DNA from: Terripilifer sp031921685
GTDB lineage: Bacteria > Pseudomonadota > Alphaproteobacteria > Rhizobiales > Beijerinckiaceae
DNA length: 64,000 nucleotides
NCBI RefSeq assembly: GCF_031921685.1
Contig: NZ_JAPDHU010000003.1
Span: 372,001-436,000, forward strand
Reading direction: 5' to 3'
Within the stretch, counting starts at the first letter, position 1. Each line of letters starts with the position of its first letter. Shown piece after piece: positions 17,774 through 26,438 of the stretch. Below the pieces are notes generated by a model. That model did not search any database, was not told the origin of the DNA, and saw only the letters and a program-made list of their open reading frames with translations. Made by a program: the position numbers and the translations under genes.

Positions 17774-17942
17774 CGACGCCTCCGTGTCATTCCCGACGGC
17801 CGCGCAGCGGCTGAGCGGGAATCCAGAGCGACCGCTTCAGTTTAAGGTCGTCGTCAAAACCATATTTCCTTTGGCTCTACCTCTCGCTCTGGCTTCCCGC
17901 TCGCGCCCTTTGGGCGCGTCGGGAATGACACGAAGGTGTCGG
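17774..17942. repeat. Inverted-repeat element, copy 2
   Basis: Same element as at 17334-17494. The left arm holds GTGTCATTCCCGACGGCCGC and GCGGGAATCCAGAGC; the right arm is CTCTGGCTTCCCGCTCGCG to GTCGGGAATGACACG. The central loop differs from copy 1. The element ends 15 bp before the stop of the ABC binding-protein gene. Confidence 0.75.
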
Positions 17943-17957
17943 CCCATGCCGGCTAGC

Positions 17958-18977
17958 TTACTTACTCTGCGCGTAGCGCTTGGCCGCTTCCTGCACGAGG
18001 CTGAGATCGACATATTTGCTAATGTCGATCTTGCCTTTCAGGAAACCCAACTCGCTTTGCACGTCGATATTGCTTTGCAGCGCCTTGATGTCGGGCACCA
18101 GATTGGGATCGCGGTAGTTGTCGGCCTTGGTGAACAGCCAGCTCGACAAGCGCTCCGGCGGTTGATTGGCGACTTTGCCAGCGAGCTGCAACACCTCGGC
18201 GCGATTCTTCGGATCGACCAGCCACTGTTGCACGCGGATGGAATCTTCCAGGAAGTCCAGCACCGCGGCGCGGTTCTTGGTGAGGAACGGTTCACGCGCC
18301 GCCCAGACGACCAACTGCGCCGGGCCGATCGCATCCCTGATGGTGAAGAGCGGCCGCGCCACCTTCTGCAATTCCGGATCGAGCGAGAACGGCAGCACGC
18401 TCGAAATCAGATCGACCTTCTTCGAGGTCAGCATGGCCGCCATGTTCGGAAAGCCGGCTTCGACCACGTTATAATCGCGTTTGTCCTCAAGGCCGTTCTT
18501 GCGCAGCATGGCGCGCAAGGCGATATCAACCGCCGAGCCGGCGCCGACCGACGCCACGCTCTTGCCCTTGAGGTCCTTGACGGTCTGGATCGGCCCGTCC
18601 TTCAGCACGAAATAGGGCGCCGTATAATAATCGGCGTAACCATCGCGCGATTCATCGGCGATGACTTTCAGATCGCTCATGCCGGCATTCTGAATGGCGA
18701 GCGCCAGAGACGAATAGGCAAAGTCGGCGATGTCGAGTTCACCGGTGGCCAGCGCCGTGATCATCGGCGGCGTGCCCTGGAAGCGCACCGGCTCGAACAC
18801 ATAGCTCTTGCCGTTGTTGCGCATCAGTTCCGGCTTCACCATCAAGAGCGATGGCAGGTTGGCGATCGGCACCACCCAGGCGACGCGGATTTTGACGGGC
18901 GCCTGCGCCTGCGCCGGTGCTGCCACAAGAGGCAGAGCCGCCAGCGCGGCGAGCGCGATCCATTTGGCTATTTTCAT
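17958..18977 (-). CDS. ABC transporter periplasmic substrate-binding protein (NitT/TauT/SsuA-like)
   Basis: A 339-residue binding protein with a Sec signal peptide (IAKWIALAALAALPLVAAPAQA). The mature start VKIRVAWVVPIANLPSLL, then GTPPMITALATGELDIADFAYSS and LKGKSVASVGAGSAVDIALRAML, are typical of the SsuA/TauA/NMT1-like group, which binds sulfonates, taurine, nitrate or pyrimidine-like compounds. It is first in a reverse-strand set with two permeases and one ATPase located upstream of it (the ATPase is transcribed first). The start has GAGGGAGAGA before ATG. The substrate is not deducible. Confidence 0.88.
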   Translation of the reverse strand: MKIAKWIALAALAALPLVAAPAQAQAPVKIRVAWVVPIANLPSLLMVKPELMRNNGKSYVFEPVRFQGTPPMITALATGELDIADFAYSSLALAIQNAGMSDLKVIADESRDGYADYYTAPYFVLKDGPIQTVKDLKGKSVASVGAGSAVDIALRAMLRKNGLEDKRDYNVVEAGFPNMAAMLTSKKVDLISSVLPFSLDPELQKVARPLFTIRDAIGPAQLVVWAAREPFLTKNRAAVLDFLEDSIRVQQWLVDPKNRAEVLQLAGKVANQPPERLSSWLFTKADNYRDPNLVPDIKALQSNIDVQSELGFLKGKIDISKYVDLSLVQEAAKRYAQSK

Positions 18978-19046
18978 TCTCTCCCTCCTCGTTTCGGCTT
19001 CCCCTTCCCCGGAGGGTCGGTCCGCCCTGTCATCCTTGTCAAGCGC

Positions 19047-19874
19047 TCAGCTGGCCGTCGCATCCAGACTTTCCGGGTGCCAACGCAACAGCCAGCGCCG
19101 AACCATGTTCATCAGCCGCACCAGCACATAGCCGACGATGGCGATCTCGATGATGCCAGCGAAAACACCAGGGGAATCCGCCATGCGCGAAGCGGTTTGC
19201 ATCACCGCGCCAACGCCATAGCCGCCCATCGCCATTTCGGTGAGTACGCCGACGATCAAAGCGATCGGCAAAGCCACCTGCAGGCCGGTGAGGATTTGCG
19301 GCGAGGCTGCCGGCAACAGAATGTCCCACATCAGCCTTTGACGGCTGGTGCCGAGATTGCGCGCCGACCAGATGACCTGCTTCTCGACGCCTTCGATGCC
19401 TGCGATGGTGGCGGTGACGACGGGAAAAATCGCATTGAAGGCGATCATGGTGATCTTCGACACGTCGAAAAGGCCAAGCCAGAGGATCATGATCGGCAGG
19501 AAGGCGATTTTCGGCATGGGAAATCCGACCGAGATGATCGGATCGAAGAACCAGCGCATCAACCGATATTGCGAGATCAGAATGCCAAGCGCCACGCCGA
19601 GCACCGCCGAAATGGCAAAGCCAGCCAGCGCCCGCCACAAGGTCGTGCCGATCGACAGCATCAGATCGCCCGAGGCGTAGTCATCGGCGATGCGCCCGAA
19701 GACGGAGGAGAGCGACGGCAGCATGAAGGGCGTGAACAGGCCAGCCCGCGTCGTCGCTTCCCAGGCGATCAACAGGATGATCAACGGCGACCAGGCGAGC
19801 AATTTGTAGCCAAGTGTCTGCCAGCGCCAGGAACGCCGCTGCCCGGATCGCGCGAAAGCTTGCGTCAACGCCAT
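19047..19874 (-). CDS. ABC transporter permease (NitT/TauT-type)
   Basis: A 275-residue inner-membrane permease started at the ATG at 19874, which overlaps the stop of the other permease by 10 bases. The six-helix BPD_transp_1 fold is evident: SPLIILLIAWEATTRAG, LWRALAGFAISAVLGVALG, and an EAA-type loop ARNLGTSRQRLMWDILLPAA that docks on the ATPase. It forms a heterodimer with the product of 19865-20602. An upstream extension of the frame to 20162 is antisense read-through of the neighbouring permease and is not coding. Confidence 0.88.
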   Translation of the reverse strand: MALTQAFARSGQRRSWRWQTLGYKLLAWSPLIILLIAWEATTRAGLFTPFMLPSLSSVFGRIADDYASGDLMLSIGTTLWRALAGFAISAVLGVALGILISQYRLMRWFFDPIISVGFPMPKIAFLPIMILWLGLFDVSKITMIAFNAIFPVVTATIAGIEGVEKQVIWSARNLGTSRQRLMWDILLPAASPQILTGLQVALPIALIVGVLTEMAMGGYGVGAVMQTASRMADSPGVFAGIIEIAIVGYVLVRLMNMVRRWLLRWHPESLDATAS

Positions 19875-20602
19875 CTGAGCACCCGCTGCATGGCCGCCTG
19901 ATAAAGCCGATCGGCGATGAACCCCATGAAAGCCACCGTGAAGACCACCGCGAACATGGCGTCGAAATTGCCGCCATCTCCCAGAAAGCCGATCATGAAG
20001 CCAAGGCCGCTGCGGGCCGCGATCATTTCGGAACTGACGAGCAGCACGAAGGAGGTGGCGAGCGCCGTGCGGATGCCGTTCAACGTTTCCGGCAAAGCAC
20101 TTGGCGCCACCACGTCGAACAGCATGCGCAAGCGGCTGGCACCAAGCGAGCGCGCCGACCACATCAAGCTCTGTTCGGCGCCGCGCGCCCCGTTATAGGC
20201 GCCCAATGTCACCGGCAGCATGCAGCCGAGAAAGATCAGCAGGATTTTCGACGCATCGCCCAAACCAAGCCACAGCGCCGTCACCGGGATCAAGGCCGAT
20301 TTCGGCAGCGGATAGAACACTTCGACGATCGGATTGAGCAGCGTGCGGATCGGCCTCGACGAGGCCATGGCGATGCCGATCAGCGCGCCGATCACGATGG
20401 CGAGGATCAAACCTGCGAACGTGCGATAGAGCGAATCCGCCGCGTTAATCCAAAAATCCGACGTGCCGGCCAGTTGAACCCAAGCCAGGATGACATCGCT
20501 CAGCGGCGGCAAGGCGCTACGCGCCACGAGACCCGAACGCGCCACCGCTTCCCACACCACCGCCAGGATGAGCAAAGGGGAGTAACGGATCAGACGTTGC
20601 AT
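19865..20602 (-). CDS. ABC transporter permease (NitT/TauT-type)
   Basis: A 245-residue permease, paralogous to the one downstream. Hydrophobic helices include YSPLLILAVVWEAVARSG and LILAIVIGALIGIAMASS. The EAA-loop ARSLGASRLRMLFDVVAPSA contacts the ATPase. Its ATG shares a base with the stop of the ATPase gene (20602), so ATPase and both permeases are translationally coupled. Two different permeases rather than one imply a heteromeric channel. Confidence 0.88.
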   Translation of the reverse strand: MQRLIRYSPLLILAVVWEAVARSGLVARSALPPLSDVILAWVQLAGTSDFWINAADSLYRTFAGLILAIVIGALIGIAMASSRPIRTLLNPIVEVFYPLPKSALIPVTALWLGLGDASKILLIFLGCMLPVTLGAYNGARGAEQSLMWSARSLGASRLRMLFDVVAPSALPETLNGIRTALATSFVLLVSSEMIAARSGLGFMIGFLGDGGNFDAMFAVVFTVAFMGFIADRLYQAAMQRVLRWR

Positions 20603-21402
20603 CAGCCGGCCGCCAAACGCTGCGCCAACATCGCCTCGTTGCGCACGAGCCCCCAGATCTCGTCGACCTTCTCGATGAAGGCCGGCTGTTTGAACAGATT
20701 GGGATCGCTGCGGTCGAAATTGGTCTCGATGATCGATTTGATCCGGCCCGGCCGCGCCGACATCACCGCAATGCGCTCGGCGAGATAAACCGCTTCCTGC
20801 ACGTCATGGGTGACGAAGATCACAGTTTTGGGCGAGCGTCGCCAGATGGCGAGCAGCTCGCTTTGCATGAGACTGCGCGTCTGCGCATCGAGCGCGCCGA
20901 ACGGTTCGTCCATGAGAAGAATGTTCGGATCGATGGCGAGCGTGCGGGCAATCGCCGTGCGCTGACGCATGCCGCCGGACAGTTGCGACGGATAGCTGTT
21001 CTCGAACCCCTGCAGGCCGACCATGTCGATATAGGCCTGCGCCCGCTTCAGCCGTTCCTCCTTCGGTATGCCGGCACGCTCGAGCCCATAGAGCACATTG
21101 CCGCGCACCGTCTTCCACGGAAACAGCGCGAAATGCTGGAACACCACGCCACGATCCGGCCCCGGCCCGGTCACCGGCTTGCCGTCGATCAGAATGCGGC
21201 CGGTTTCAACCGGCAGGAATCCCCCCATCAGATAAAGAAGGGTCGATTTCCCGCAGCCCGAGGGACCGAGCAGCGCCAGAAATTCGCGCGGTCGCACCTC
21301 CAGCGAAACATCGTCGATGGCCAGAACGGGCTGGCCATGAGCGGGGCGGTACATATGAGTGATTTGATCGACGACGATTTGTGCTGCGGCAGGCGCCTGC
21401 AT
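20602..21402 (-). CDS. ABC transporter ATP-binding protein (NitT/TauT-type)
   Basis: A 266-residue ATPase powering the importer. Motifs: Walker A GPSGCGKST, Q-loop VFQHFALFPW, signature LSGGMRQR, Walker B ILLMDEPFGALD and switch His in VIFVTHDVQEA. It is the first gene of the four-gene importer operon, which runs to 17958. The 239-bp gap upstream, shared with divergent leuD, must contain both promoters; no clear operator was recognised there. Confidence 0.92.
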   Translation of the reverse strand: MQAPAAAQIVVDQITHMYRPAHGQPVLAIDDVSLEVRPREFLALLGPSGCGKSTLLYLMGGFLPVETGRILIDGKPVTGPGPDRGVVFQHFALFPWKTVRGNVLYGLERAGIPKEERLKRAQAYIDMVGLQGFENSYPSQLSGGMRQRTAIARTLAIDPNILLMDEPFGALDAQTRSLMQSELLAIWRRSPKTVIFVTHDVQEAVYLAERIAVMSARPGRIKSIIETNFDRSDPNLFKQPAFIEKVDEIWGLVRNEAMLAQRLAAG

Positions 21403-21641
21403 ACGTATTGTTCCCTCACCCTTCAGCGCCCCGCCACCATGCCCCTCCGGCCGGCGCGCTGGAGACTGACCCTAACCGCCGGTTTTTTCACCGTCCAGCC
21501 GCCCGCCCAGTGGTTCAGTCAAGTGGGTCACAGGTGGGAAAAATGCATGGCTGGTGCCCACCTTTTGCGGGAAAGCTGACAACCCGGAACATAGGGTGTA
21601 GAAGGCCCCAGCTATAAAACCGAGGACGGGTAAAGAGCCCC

Positions 21642-22247
21642 ATGGACAAGTTCACCAAGCTGACCGGCGTCGCCGCGCCCATGCCGATCACCAATATCGA
21701 CACGGACATGATCATTCCGAAGCAGTACCTGAAGACCATCGCCCGTACGGGCCTTGGCAAGGGCCTGTTTTCGGAGCTGCGCTATAAGGAAGACGGTTCG
21801 GAGAACCCGGATTTCGTGCTCAACAAGCCGGCCTATCGCAAGGCGCAGATCATCGTCGCCGAGGATAATTTCGGCTGCGGCTCGTCGCGCGAACATGCCC
21901 CCTGGGCTCTGCTCGACTACGGCATCCGCTGCGTCATCTCGACCAATTTCGCCGACATCTTCTACAACAACTGCTTCCAGAACGGCGTCCTGCCGGCCAA
22001 GGTCTCCAAGGAAGACCTGGCCAAGCTGATGGACGACGCCAACCGCGGCGCCAATGCGACGCTGACCGTCGATCTCGAGAAGCAGGAAATCTACGGCCCC
22101 GATGGTGGCGTGGTGAAGTTCGAGATCGATCCGTTCCGCAAGCATTGCCTGCTGGAAGGCTTGGACGACATCGGCCTCACCCTGAAGAAGGACGCCGCGA
22201 TCGGCGGCTTCGAGACCCAGACCAAGGCGGAGCGTCCCTGGCTCTAA
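21642..22247 (+). CDS. leuD: 3-isopropylmalate dehydratase small subunit
   Basis: The 201-residue swivel-domain subunit of isopropylmalate isomerase, partner of LeuC. Diagnostic stretches are NIDTDMIIPKQYLKTI, EDNFGCGSSREHAPWAL and IRCVISTNFADIFYNNC. The length is normal. It lies 4.9 kb after leuC on the same strand and is transcribed separately, with its own upstream gap and a strong terminator just after it. Confidence 0.97.
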   Translation: MDKFTKLTGVAAPMPITNIDTDMIIPKQYLKTIARTGLGKGLFSELRYKEDGSENPDFVLNKPAYRKAQIIVAEDNFGCGSSREHAPWALLDYGIRCVISTNFADIFYNNCFQNGVLPAKVSKEDLAKLMDDANRGANATLTVDLEKQEIYGPDGGVVKFEIDPFRKHCLLEGLDDIGLTLKKDAAIGGFETQTKAERPWL

Positions 22248-22323
22248 TGCCTCGAAACGAGAGTGCCATCTGAAGGAACTCTCGCCTTCGAAACGCCTCC
22301 GTTCCGAGCTAGTGTAAAGCTCA

Positions 22324-22355
22324 AGCGCCCGGCCTTCGCGTCGGGCGTTTTTGTT
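22324..22355 (+). terminator. Rho-independent terminator after leuD
   Basis: The hairpin CGCCCG(GCCTTCGCGT)CGGGCG is followed by TTTTTGTTT, 77 bp after the leuD stop. Confidence 0.8.
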
Positions 22356-22432
22356 TCGATAGCGTTTTGCAAGTTTGGCTTAGCCAAACGCGCAAAGACA
22401 CGTCAAAACTAGGAACAAGGGAGCCGCGTTTG

Positions 22433-23815
22433 ATGCTCGCCGAAGCCCGTCCGTTCATTCCCTATGCGCCCAAGCCCCTCGCCAAGCCGGCGGGGCGATT
22501 GAAGACTTTATGGCTGTTGGCTCGCAATCCGCTGGAAAGCTGGACGCAGGCGCATTTCGAACAACCGATGCTCGCCGGCCCATCGTCGCTGTTTGGCTAT
22601 ACGGTGGTGGTCAACGATCCCCAGGCGGTGCGCCGCGTCCTCGTCGACAATGTGGCGAATTACGAGCGCGATCCGCTGCAATTGCGCATTCTACGCACCG
22701 GCTCGACGGGCGGCGAAGGCCTGTTCACGGCAACCGGCGAAAGCTGGCGGCGCACACGACGCACCCTGAGCCCGCTGTTCACGCCGAAACGCGTCGCCGC
22801 TTTCGCGCCGATGATGCAGCGGCTGGCGCAGGCGCGGGTCGATCGCTGGCTGCGCCGCCGCCCCGGCGCCATCCTCGAAATCGATCGTGAGATGACCGGC
22901 GTCACCTATGATATTCTGTCGGCAACGCTGTTCTCCGATGCCATCGCCGGCGACAGCGCCGGCTTTGAGCGGGCGATGATGCAATTCCTCGACGCCATAG
23001 GCACGATCGACCCGCTTGACGTGTTCAATGCACCGTCCTGGCTGCCACGCGTCTCGGCCATCCGCGCCCGTGAGTCGCTCGCCTTCTTCAACAAGACCAC
23101 CGAGCGCATGGTGAAGGAACGCCAGGCCCAGATCGCCGACGGCGGCGAAGCGCCGGACGATCTGTTGACCGCGCTGCTGCGCGCCAGCGATCCGGAAACC
23201 GGCGTAGGTCTCTCGACCGAGGACGTCATTGCCAATCTCTTGACCTTCATCGTCGCCGGCCACGAAACCACGTCCCGCGCCCTGGCCTGGACGCTCTATC
23301 TCCTGTCGCGTTCGCCCCACTGGCGCACCAAGGCAGAAGCGGAGGCCGATGCGGCCTCTGAAAATCCTGGCGACTGGCTCGACGAAATGCCTGTCATCCG
23401 CGCGGTTTTCGAAGAGAGCATGCGCCTCTATCCGCCCGCCGCCACGCTCACCCGGCAGGCGCAGGAGGCCGACAGGCTCGGCGACGTCGAGGTGCCGAAA
23501 GGCGCCTTCATGATCATCTCGCCCTATTTGCTGCACCGCCACCGGCTGTTGTGGGAGCGGCCGGACACCTTCCTGCCCGAACGCTTCCTGCCGGAGGCGC
23601 GCGAGAAGATCGACCGCTTTGCCTACCTGCCGTTTGGCGGCGGCCAGCGCGTCTGCATCGGCATGCGTTTCGCGATGATGGAAGCGATCATCGTTTTGGC
23701 TACAATACTGCGGCAGGCGCGCCTGTCCCTCGTCGAAGGCCAGGAGCCCCGCCCGCTACAACGGATCACTTTGCGACCGGACAAAAGATTGGCCATGCAT
23801 ATCCATCCGCGCTGA
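22433..23815 (+). CDS. Cytochrome P450
   Basis: A 460-residue soluble P450 monooxygenase from the ATG at 22433, with AAGGGAG upstream; the in-frame upstream extension to 22367 lies in the leuD terminator region. The I-helix reads FIVAGHETTSRAL, the K-helix ExxR is EESMRLYPPA, and the heme-binding loop is LPFGGGQRVCIGMRFAM. The size and ETTSR resemble the bacterial CYP4/CYP102-like clade more than the camphor-type P450s. No ferredoxin or reductase is adjacent. The substrate is unknown. It is followed 23 bp later by a RidA-like gene. Confidence 0.93.
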   Translation: MLAEARPFIPYAPKPLAKPAGRLKTLWLLARNPLESWTQAHFEQPMLAGPSSLFGYTVVVNDPQAVRRVLVDNVANYERDPLQLRILRTGSTGGEGLFTATGESWRRTRRTLSPLFTPKRVAAFAPMMQRLAQARVDRWLRRRPGAILEIDREMTGVTYDILSATLFSDAIAGDSAGFERAMMQFLDAIGTIDPLDVFNAPSWLPRVSAIRARESLAFFNKTTERMVKERQAQIADGGEAPDDLLTALLRASDPETGVGLSTEDVIANLLTFIVAGHETTSRALAWTLYLLSRSPHWRTKAEAEADAASENPGDWLDEMPVIRAVFEESMRLYPPAATLTRQAQEADRLGDVEVPKGAFMIISPYLLHRHRLLWERPDTFLPERFLPEAREKIDRFAYLPFGGGQRVCIGMRFAMMEAIIVLATILRQARLSLVEGQEPRPLQRITLRPDKRLAMHIHPR

Positions 23816-23838
23816 GCGCACTTCTTGGGGGGAGGACC

Positions 23839-24258
23839 ATGACTCGACGACTGATTTCGACGGGCTCGCCGTTCGAACAACGCTACGGCTATTCGCGCGC
23901 GGTGATCGAGGGTGACATGTGTTTCATCTCTGGCACCACCGGCTACGACTATGCGACCAAGCAAATTCCAAAAGACATCAGCGCCCAGGCGCGCAACATC
24001 TTCAAGACCATCGGCGGCGTACTCGCCGATGCCGGCTTCGAATATGCCGATGTGGTGCGCAGCCAGATCTTCGTCACCAACGCCGGTTACATGCTGCCGG
24101 TGATCGAAGTGTGCGGCCAGGTCTTCGGTGACATTCGCCCCGCCGCCTCCATTTACGTCGTCTCGGGCCTGCTCGATCCGGCGATGAAAGTGGAAATCGA
24201 GATCACCGCCAAGAAACGCCAGAATGTCGAGCGGGAAGCCCAGCAAGCGGCGCAATGA
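23839..24258 (+). CDS. RidA family protein (imine deaminase arginine not conserved)
   Basis: A 139-residue YjgF/YER057c/UK114 fold protein with GGAGG six bases before ATG. Family features are CFISGTTGYDYAT, ARNIFKTIGGVLADAGFEYADVV and MKVEIEITAKK at the C-terminus. In true RidA enzymes an arginine just before the final strand binds the 2-aminoacrylate carboxylate. Here that segment reads VVSGLLDPAMK, with no arginine, placing it in a non-RidA subgroup that probably lacks that deaminase activity. It is likely in an operon with the P450. Confidence 0.85.
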   Translation: MTRRLISTGSPFEQRYGYSRAVIEGDMCFISGTTGYDYATKQIPKDISAQARNIFKTIGGVLADAGFEYADVVRSQIFVTNAGYMLPVIEVCGQVFGDIRPAASIYVVSGLLDPAMKVEIEITAKKRQNVEREAQQAAQ

Positions 24259-24360
24259 GTCGCAGGCGTAGAAGCACGGCTAGAGACAGGCCGGCTTTTC
24301 ATGGTTTGTTAAACATAATCGGGCGCATTGATCGCTATTTATTGTTGAGGAAGGATCACC

Positions 24361-25554
24361 ATGTCTCGCCTGCCCTTTGCTGCTGCCCTCTGCGCCGCCA
24401 CCCTGGCGACCTCCGGAACGGCGAGGGCACAGGCCGATTTCAACTCCTGCCTCGCCGGCATTCGCGCCAGCGCCGCCCAGCAGGGTGTCTCCGGCAGCAC
24501 GTTCGACAATGTGATGGCCGGAGTCACGCCCGATCCCAAAGTCATCGAATCGATGAATGCCCAGCCGGAATTCAAAACGCCGATCTGGGATTATCTCGCC
24601 ACCTTGGTCGATGAACAGAAGGTCGCCGAAGGCCGGCAAATGATGGCGCGCCATGCCCAGGCGCTGGCTTCGGCCGAACAGCGTTTCGGCGTCGACCGCT
24701 ACACCATCGCCGCTGTCTGGGGTGTCGAATCCGACTATGGCAAGATCGCCGGCCGATGGATGCTGCCGCAATCGCTCGCCACTCTCGCCTGCACGGCCAA
24801 TCGCCGCCAGGCCTATTTCCGTGGCGAGCTGATTGCCACGCTCAAGATCGTCGATCGCGGCGACATCGCGCCCTCCAAGCTGCGTGGCTCCTGGGCCGGC
24901 GCCTTCGGCCAGACGCAGTTCATGCCCTCGACCTATCTGCGCCTCGCCGTCGATGGCGACGGCGACGGCCGCCGCGATCTGGTCGATTCGACCGCCGATG
25001 CCTTGCATTCGACCGCCAACTACCTGGCCAAATCCGGCTGGGTGACCGGCGCCGGCTGGGGCTACGAGGTGCAATTGCCCCAGGGCTATTCCGGCCCCTC
25101 TGGCCGGACCCGCAAAGTGCCCCTGGCGCAATGGTCGTCGCTCGGCATTCGCCGCATCGATGGCTCAGGCTTGACCGGCAGCGGCGCCGCCGGCCTGCTG
25201 CTGCCCGCCGGTGCCGGCGGCCCGGCCTTCCTGGTCTTCAAGAATTACGACGCGGCTTACGCCTATAACGGCGCCGACTCCTATGCCTTGGCCATTTCGC
25301 TACTGTCGGACCGCCTGCGCGGCCGTGGCGGCATCCAGACCGCCTGGCCGACCGACGATCGCGGCACGTCGCGCGCCGAACGCAAGGAAATTCAGGAACA
25401 TCTGCTCCGGCGCGGCTATGACATCGGCGAAGCGGACGGCGCCATCGGCGCGAAAACGCGGCAAGCGATCGCCGATTATCAGGGCCGTCTCGGCCTGACC
25501 CGCGACGGACGCCCGGGCGGGCGGGTTCTCGACGCTCTGCGCGGCGGCCGGTAA
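24361..25554 (+). CDS. Lytic murein transglycosylase (MltB-like) with peptidoglycan-binding domain
   Basis: A 397-residue periplasmic enzyme that cleaves the glycan strands of peptidoglycan. A Sec signal peptide ends at SGTARAQA. The catalytic glutamate is in AAVWGVESDYGKIAG. Further family motifs are GSWAGAFGQTQFMPSTYLRL and ADALHSTANYLAKSGW. The last 65 residues are a PG_binding_1 domain (IQEHLLRRGYDIGEADGAIG, then TRQAIADYQ). There is no lipobox, so it should be soluble. The start has GAGGAAGGATCACC upstream. Confidence 0.92.
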   Translation: MSRLPFAAALCAATLATSGTARAQADFNSCLAGIRASAAQQGVSGSTFDNVMAGVTPDPKVIESMNAQPEFKTPIWDYLATLVDEQKVAEGRQMMARHAQALASAEQRFGVDRYTIAAVWGVESDYGKIAGRWMLPQSLATLACTANRRQAYFRGELIATLKIVDRGDIAPSKLRGSWAGAFGQTQFMPSTYLRLAVDGDGDGRRDLVDSTADALHSTANYLAKSGWVTGAGWGYEVQLPQGYSGPSGRTRKVPLAQWSSLGIRRIDGSGLTGSGAAGLLLPAGAGGPAFLVFKNYDAAYAYNGADSYALAISLLSDRLRGRGGIQTAWPTDDRGTSRAERKEIQEHLLRRGYDIGEADGAIGAKTRQAIADYQGRLGLTRDGRPGGRVLDALRGGR

Positions 25555-25623
25555 CAGAAAATCACTTAGCTACTCACCGCGAATTGACTGGCCTGTGAGG
25601 AACGTTAAGCGTAAATCGAAGCC

Positions 25624-26415
25624 ATGTCCCAGTCCAGTACCAGTGCATGGTCCCTCCAGGGGCCCCGTCTGTCGCGTCGCGCTTTCGCGACCGGTGGCGC
25701 TTGCGCGGCGCTGGCAGCGAGCGTCGGCGCGCAGGCCCAGCCTGCAGCGCAGCTCTTCGAAAAGCCTGTTTACATTGAACTTTTCACCAGCCAGGGCTGT
25801 TCGTCCTGCCCGGCGGCCGACCGGCTGCTGACGCAGATTGCCCGTCAGCCCAACGTCATCGCCTTGACCTTGGCTGTAGATTACTGGGATTATCTCGGCT
25901 GGAAGGACACGTTCGCCTCGACGGGTCATACGGCCCGTCAGAAAGGCTATTCCAAGACGATCGCCGGCAGCCATGTCTACACGCCCCAGGCGGTGATCAA
26001 TGGCGTCGCCCAGGTCGTCGGCAGCGATCTCAATTCGCTGATCAGGGAAGCCAAGACCGCCTATGGCAAGCATGGTGCTTTGTCGGTGCCGATGACGGTC
26101 AAGGATGTCGGCGACAAGCTGATCATCGACGTCGGCGCCGGTGGTGGTACCGCCAGCCTGAGTCTGGTGCGCGTCGCCAGCAGCCGCGAAGTCGAAGTGG
26201 CGCGCGGCGACAACACCGGCAAGCAGCTCAGCTACACCAATGTCGGCCGTGGCCGCGTGCCGATCGGCGATTGGAGCGGCGGCGCCAAGCAGTTCGAGAT
26301 CGCCAAGGCGGATACGATTGGCGCGGACTCCGACGGCTGGATCATCACGCTGCAGTCCTATGAGAACGGCAAGCCGGGCGTCGTCCTGGCAGCGCGCAAG
26401 AGCGCCAACATCTAG
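25624..26415 (+). CDS. DUF1223 domain-containing thioredoxin-like protein (Tat signal)
   Basis: A 263-residue secreted protein. The N-terminus has a twin-arginine motif (LSRRAFATGG) followed by a hydrophobic stretch ending VGAQAQP, so Tat export is likely. The DUF1223 core starts with VYIELFTSQGCSSCPAADRLL, a CxxC motif in thioredoxin-like position, then VDYWDYLGWKDTF and YTPQAVINGVAQVVGS. Function is unknown; a redox role is suggested by the CxxC only. Its TAG stop lies in the first unit of a 17-bp tandem duplication shared with the convergent gene. Confidence 0.85.
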   Translation: MSQSSTSAWSLQGPRLSRRAFATGGACAALAASVGAQAQPAAQLFEKPVYIELFTSQGCSSCPAADRLLTQIARQPNVIALTLAVDYWDYLGWKDTFASTGHTARQKGYSKTIAGSHVYTPQAVINGVAQVVGSDLNSLIREAKTAYGKHGALSVPMTVKDVGDKLIIDVGAGGGTASLSLVRVASSREVEVARGDNTGKQLSYTNVGRGRVPIGDWSGGAKQFEIAKADTIGADSDGWIITLQSYENGKPGVVLAARKSANI

Positions 26416-26438
26416 ATCAGCCCAACATCTAGATCAGC
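26405..26438. repeat. Perfect 17-bp tandem duplication over the stop codons of two convergent genes
   Basis: The unit CCAACATCTAGATCAGC occurs twice head to tail. The CTAG core supplies the stop of the DUF1223 gene in unit 1 (26413-26415) and of the reverse-strand TPM gene in unit 2 (26429-26431). Confidence 0.85.

Noticed and set aside
17239..17790. Reverse-strand frame of 183 codons in the leuC-leuD interval
   Set aside because: It overlaps the metallopeptidase gene and runs through one repeat copy; it has no domain and no ribosome binding site.
17568..19901. A 777-codon forward frame through the ABC transporter region
   Set aside because: It runs antisense to a well-supported binding protein and permease and has His/Arg/Asp-rich low-complexity sequence typical of GC-rich shadow frames.
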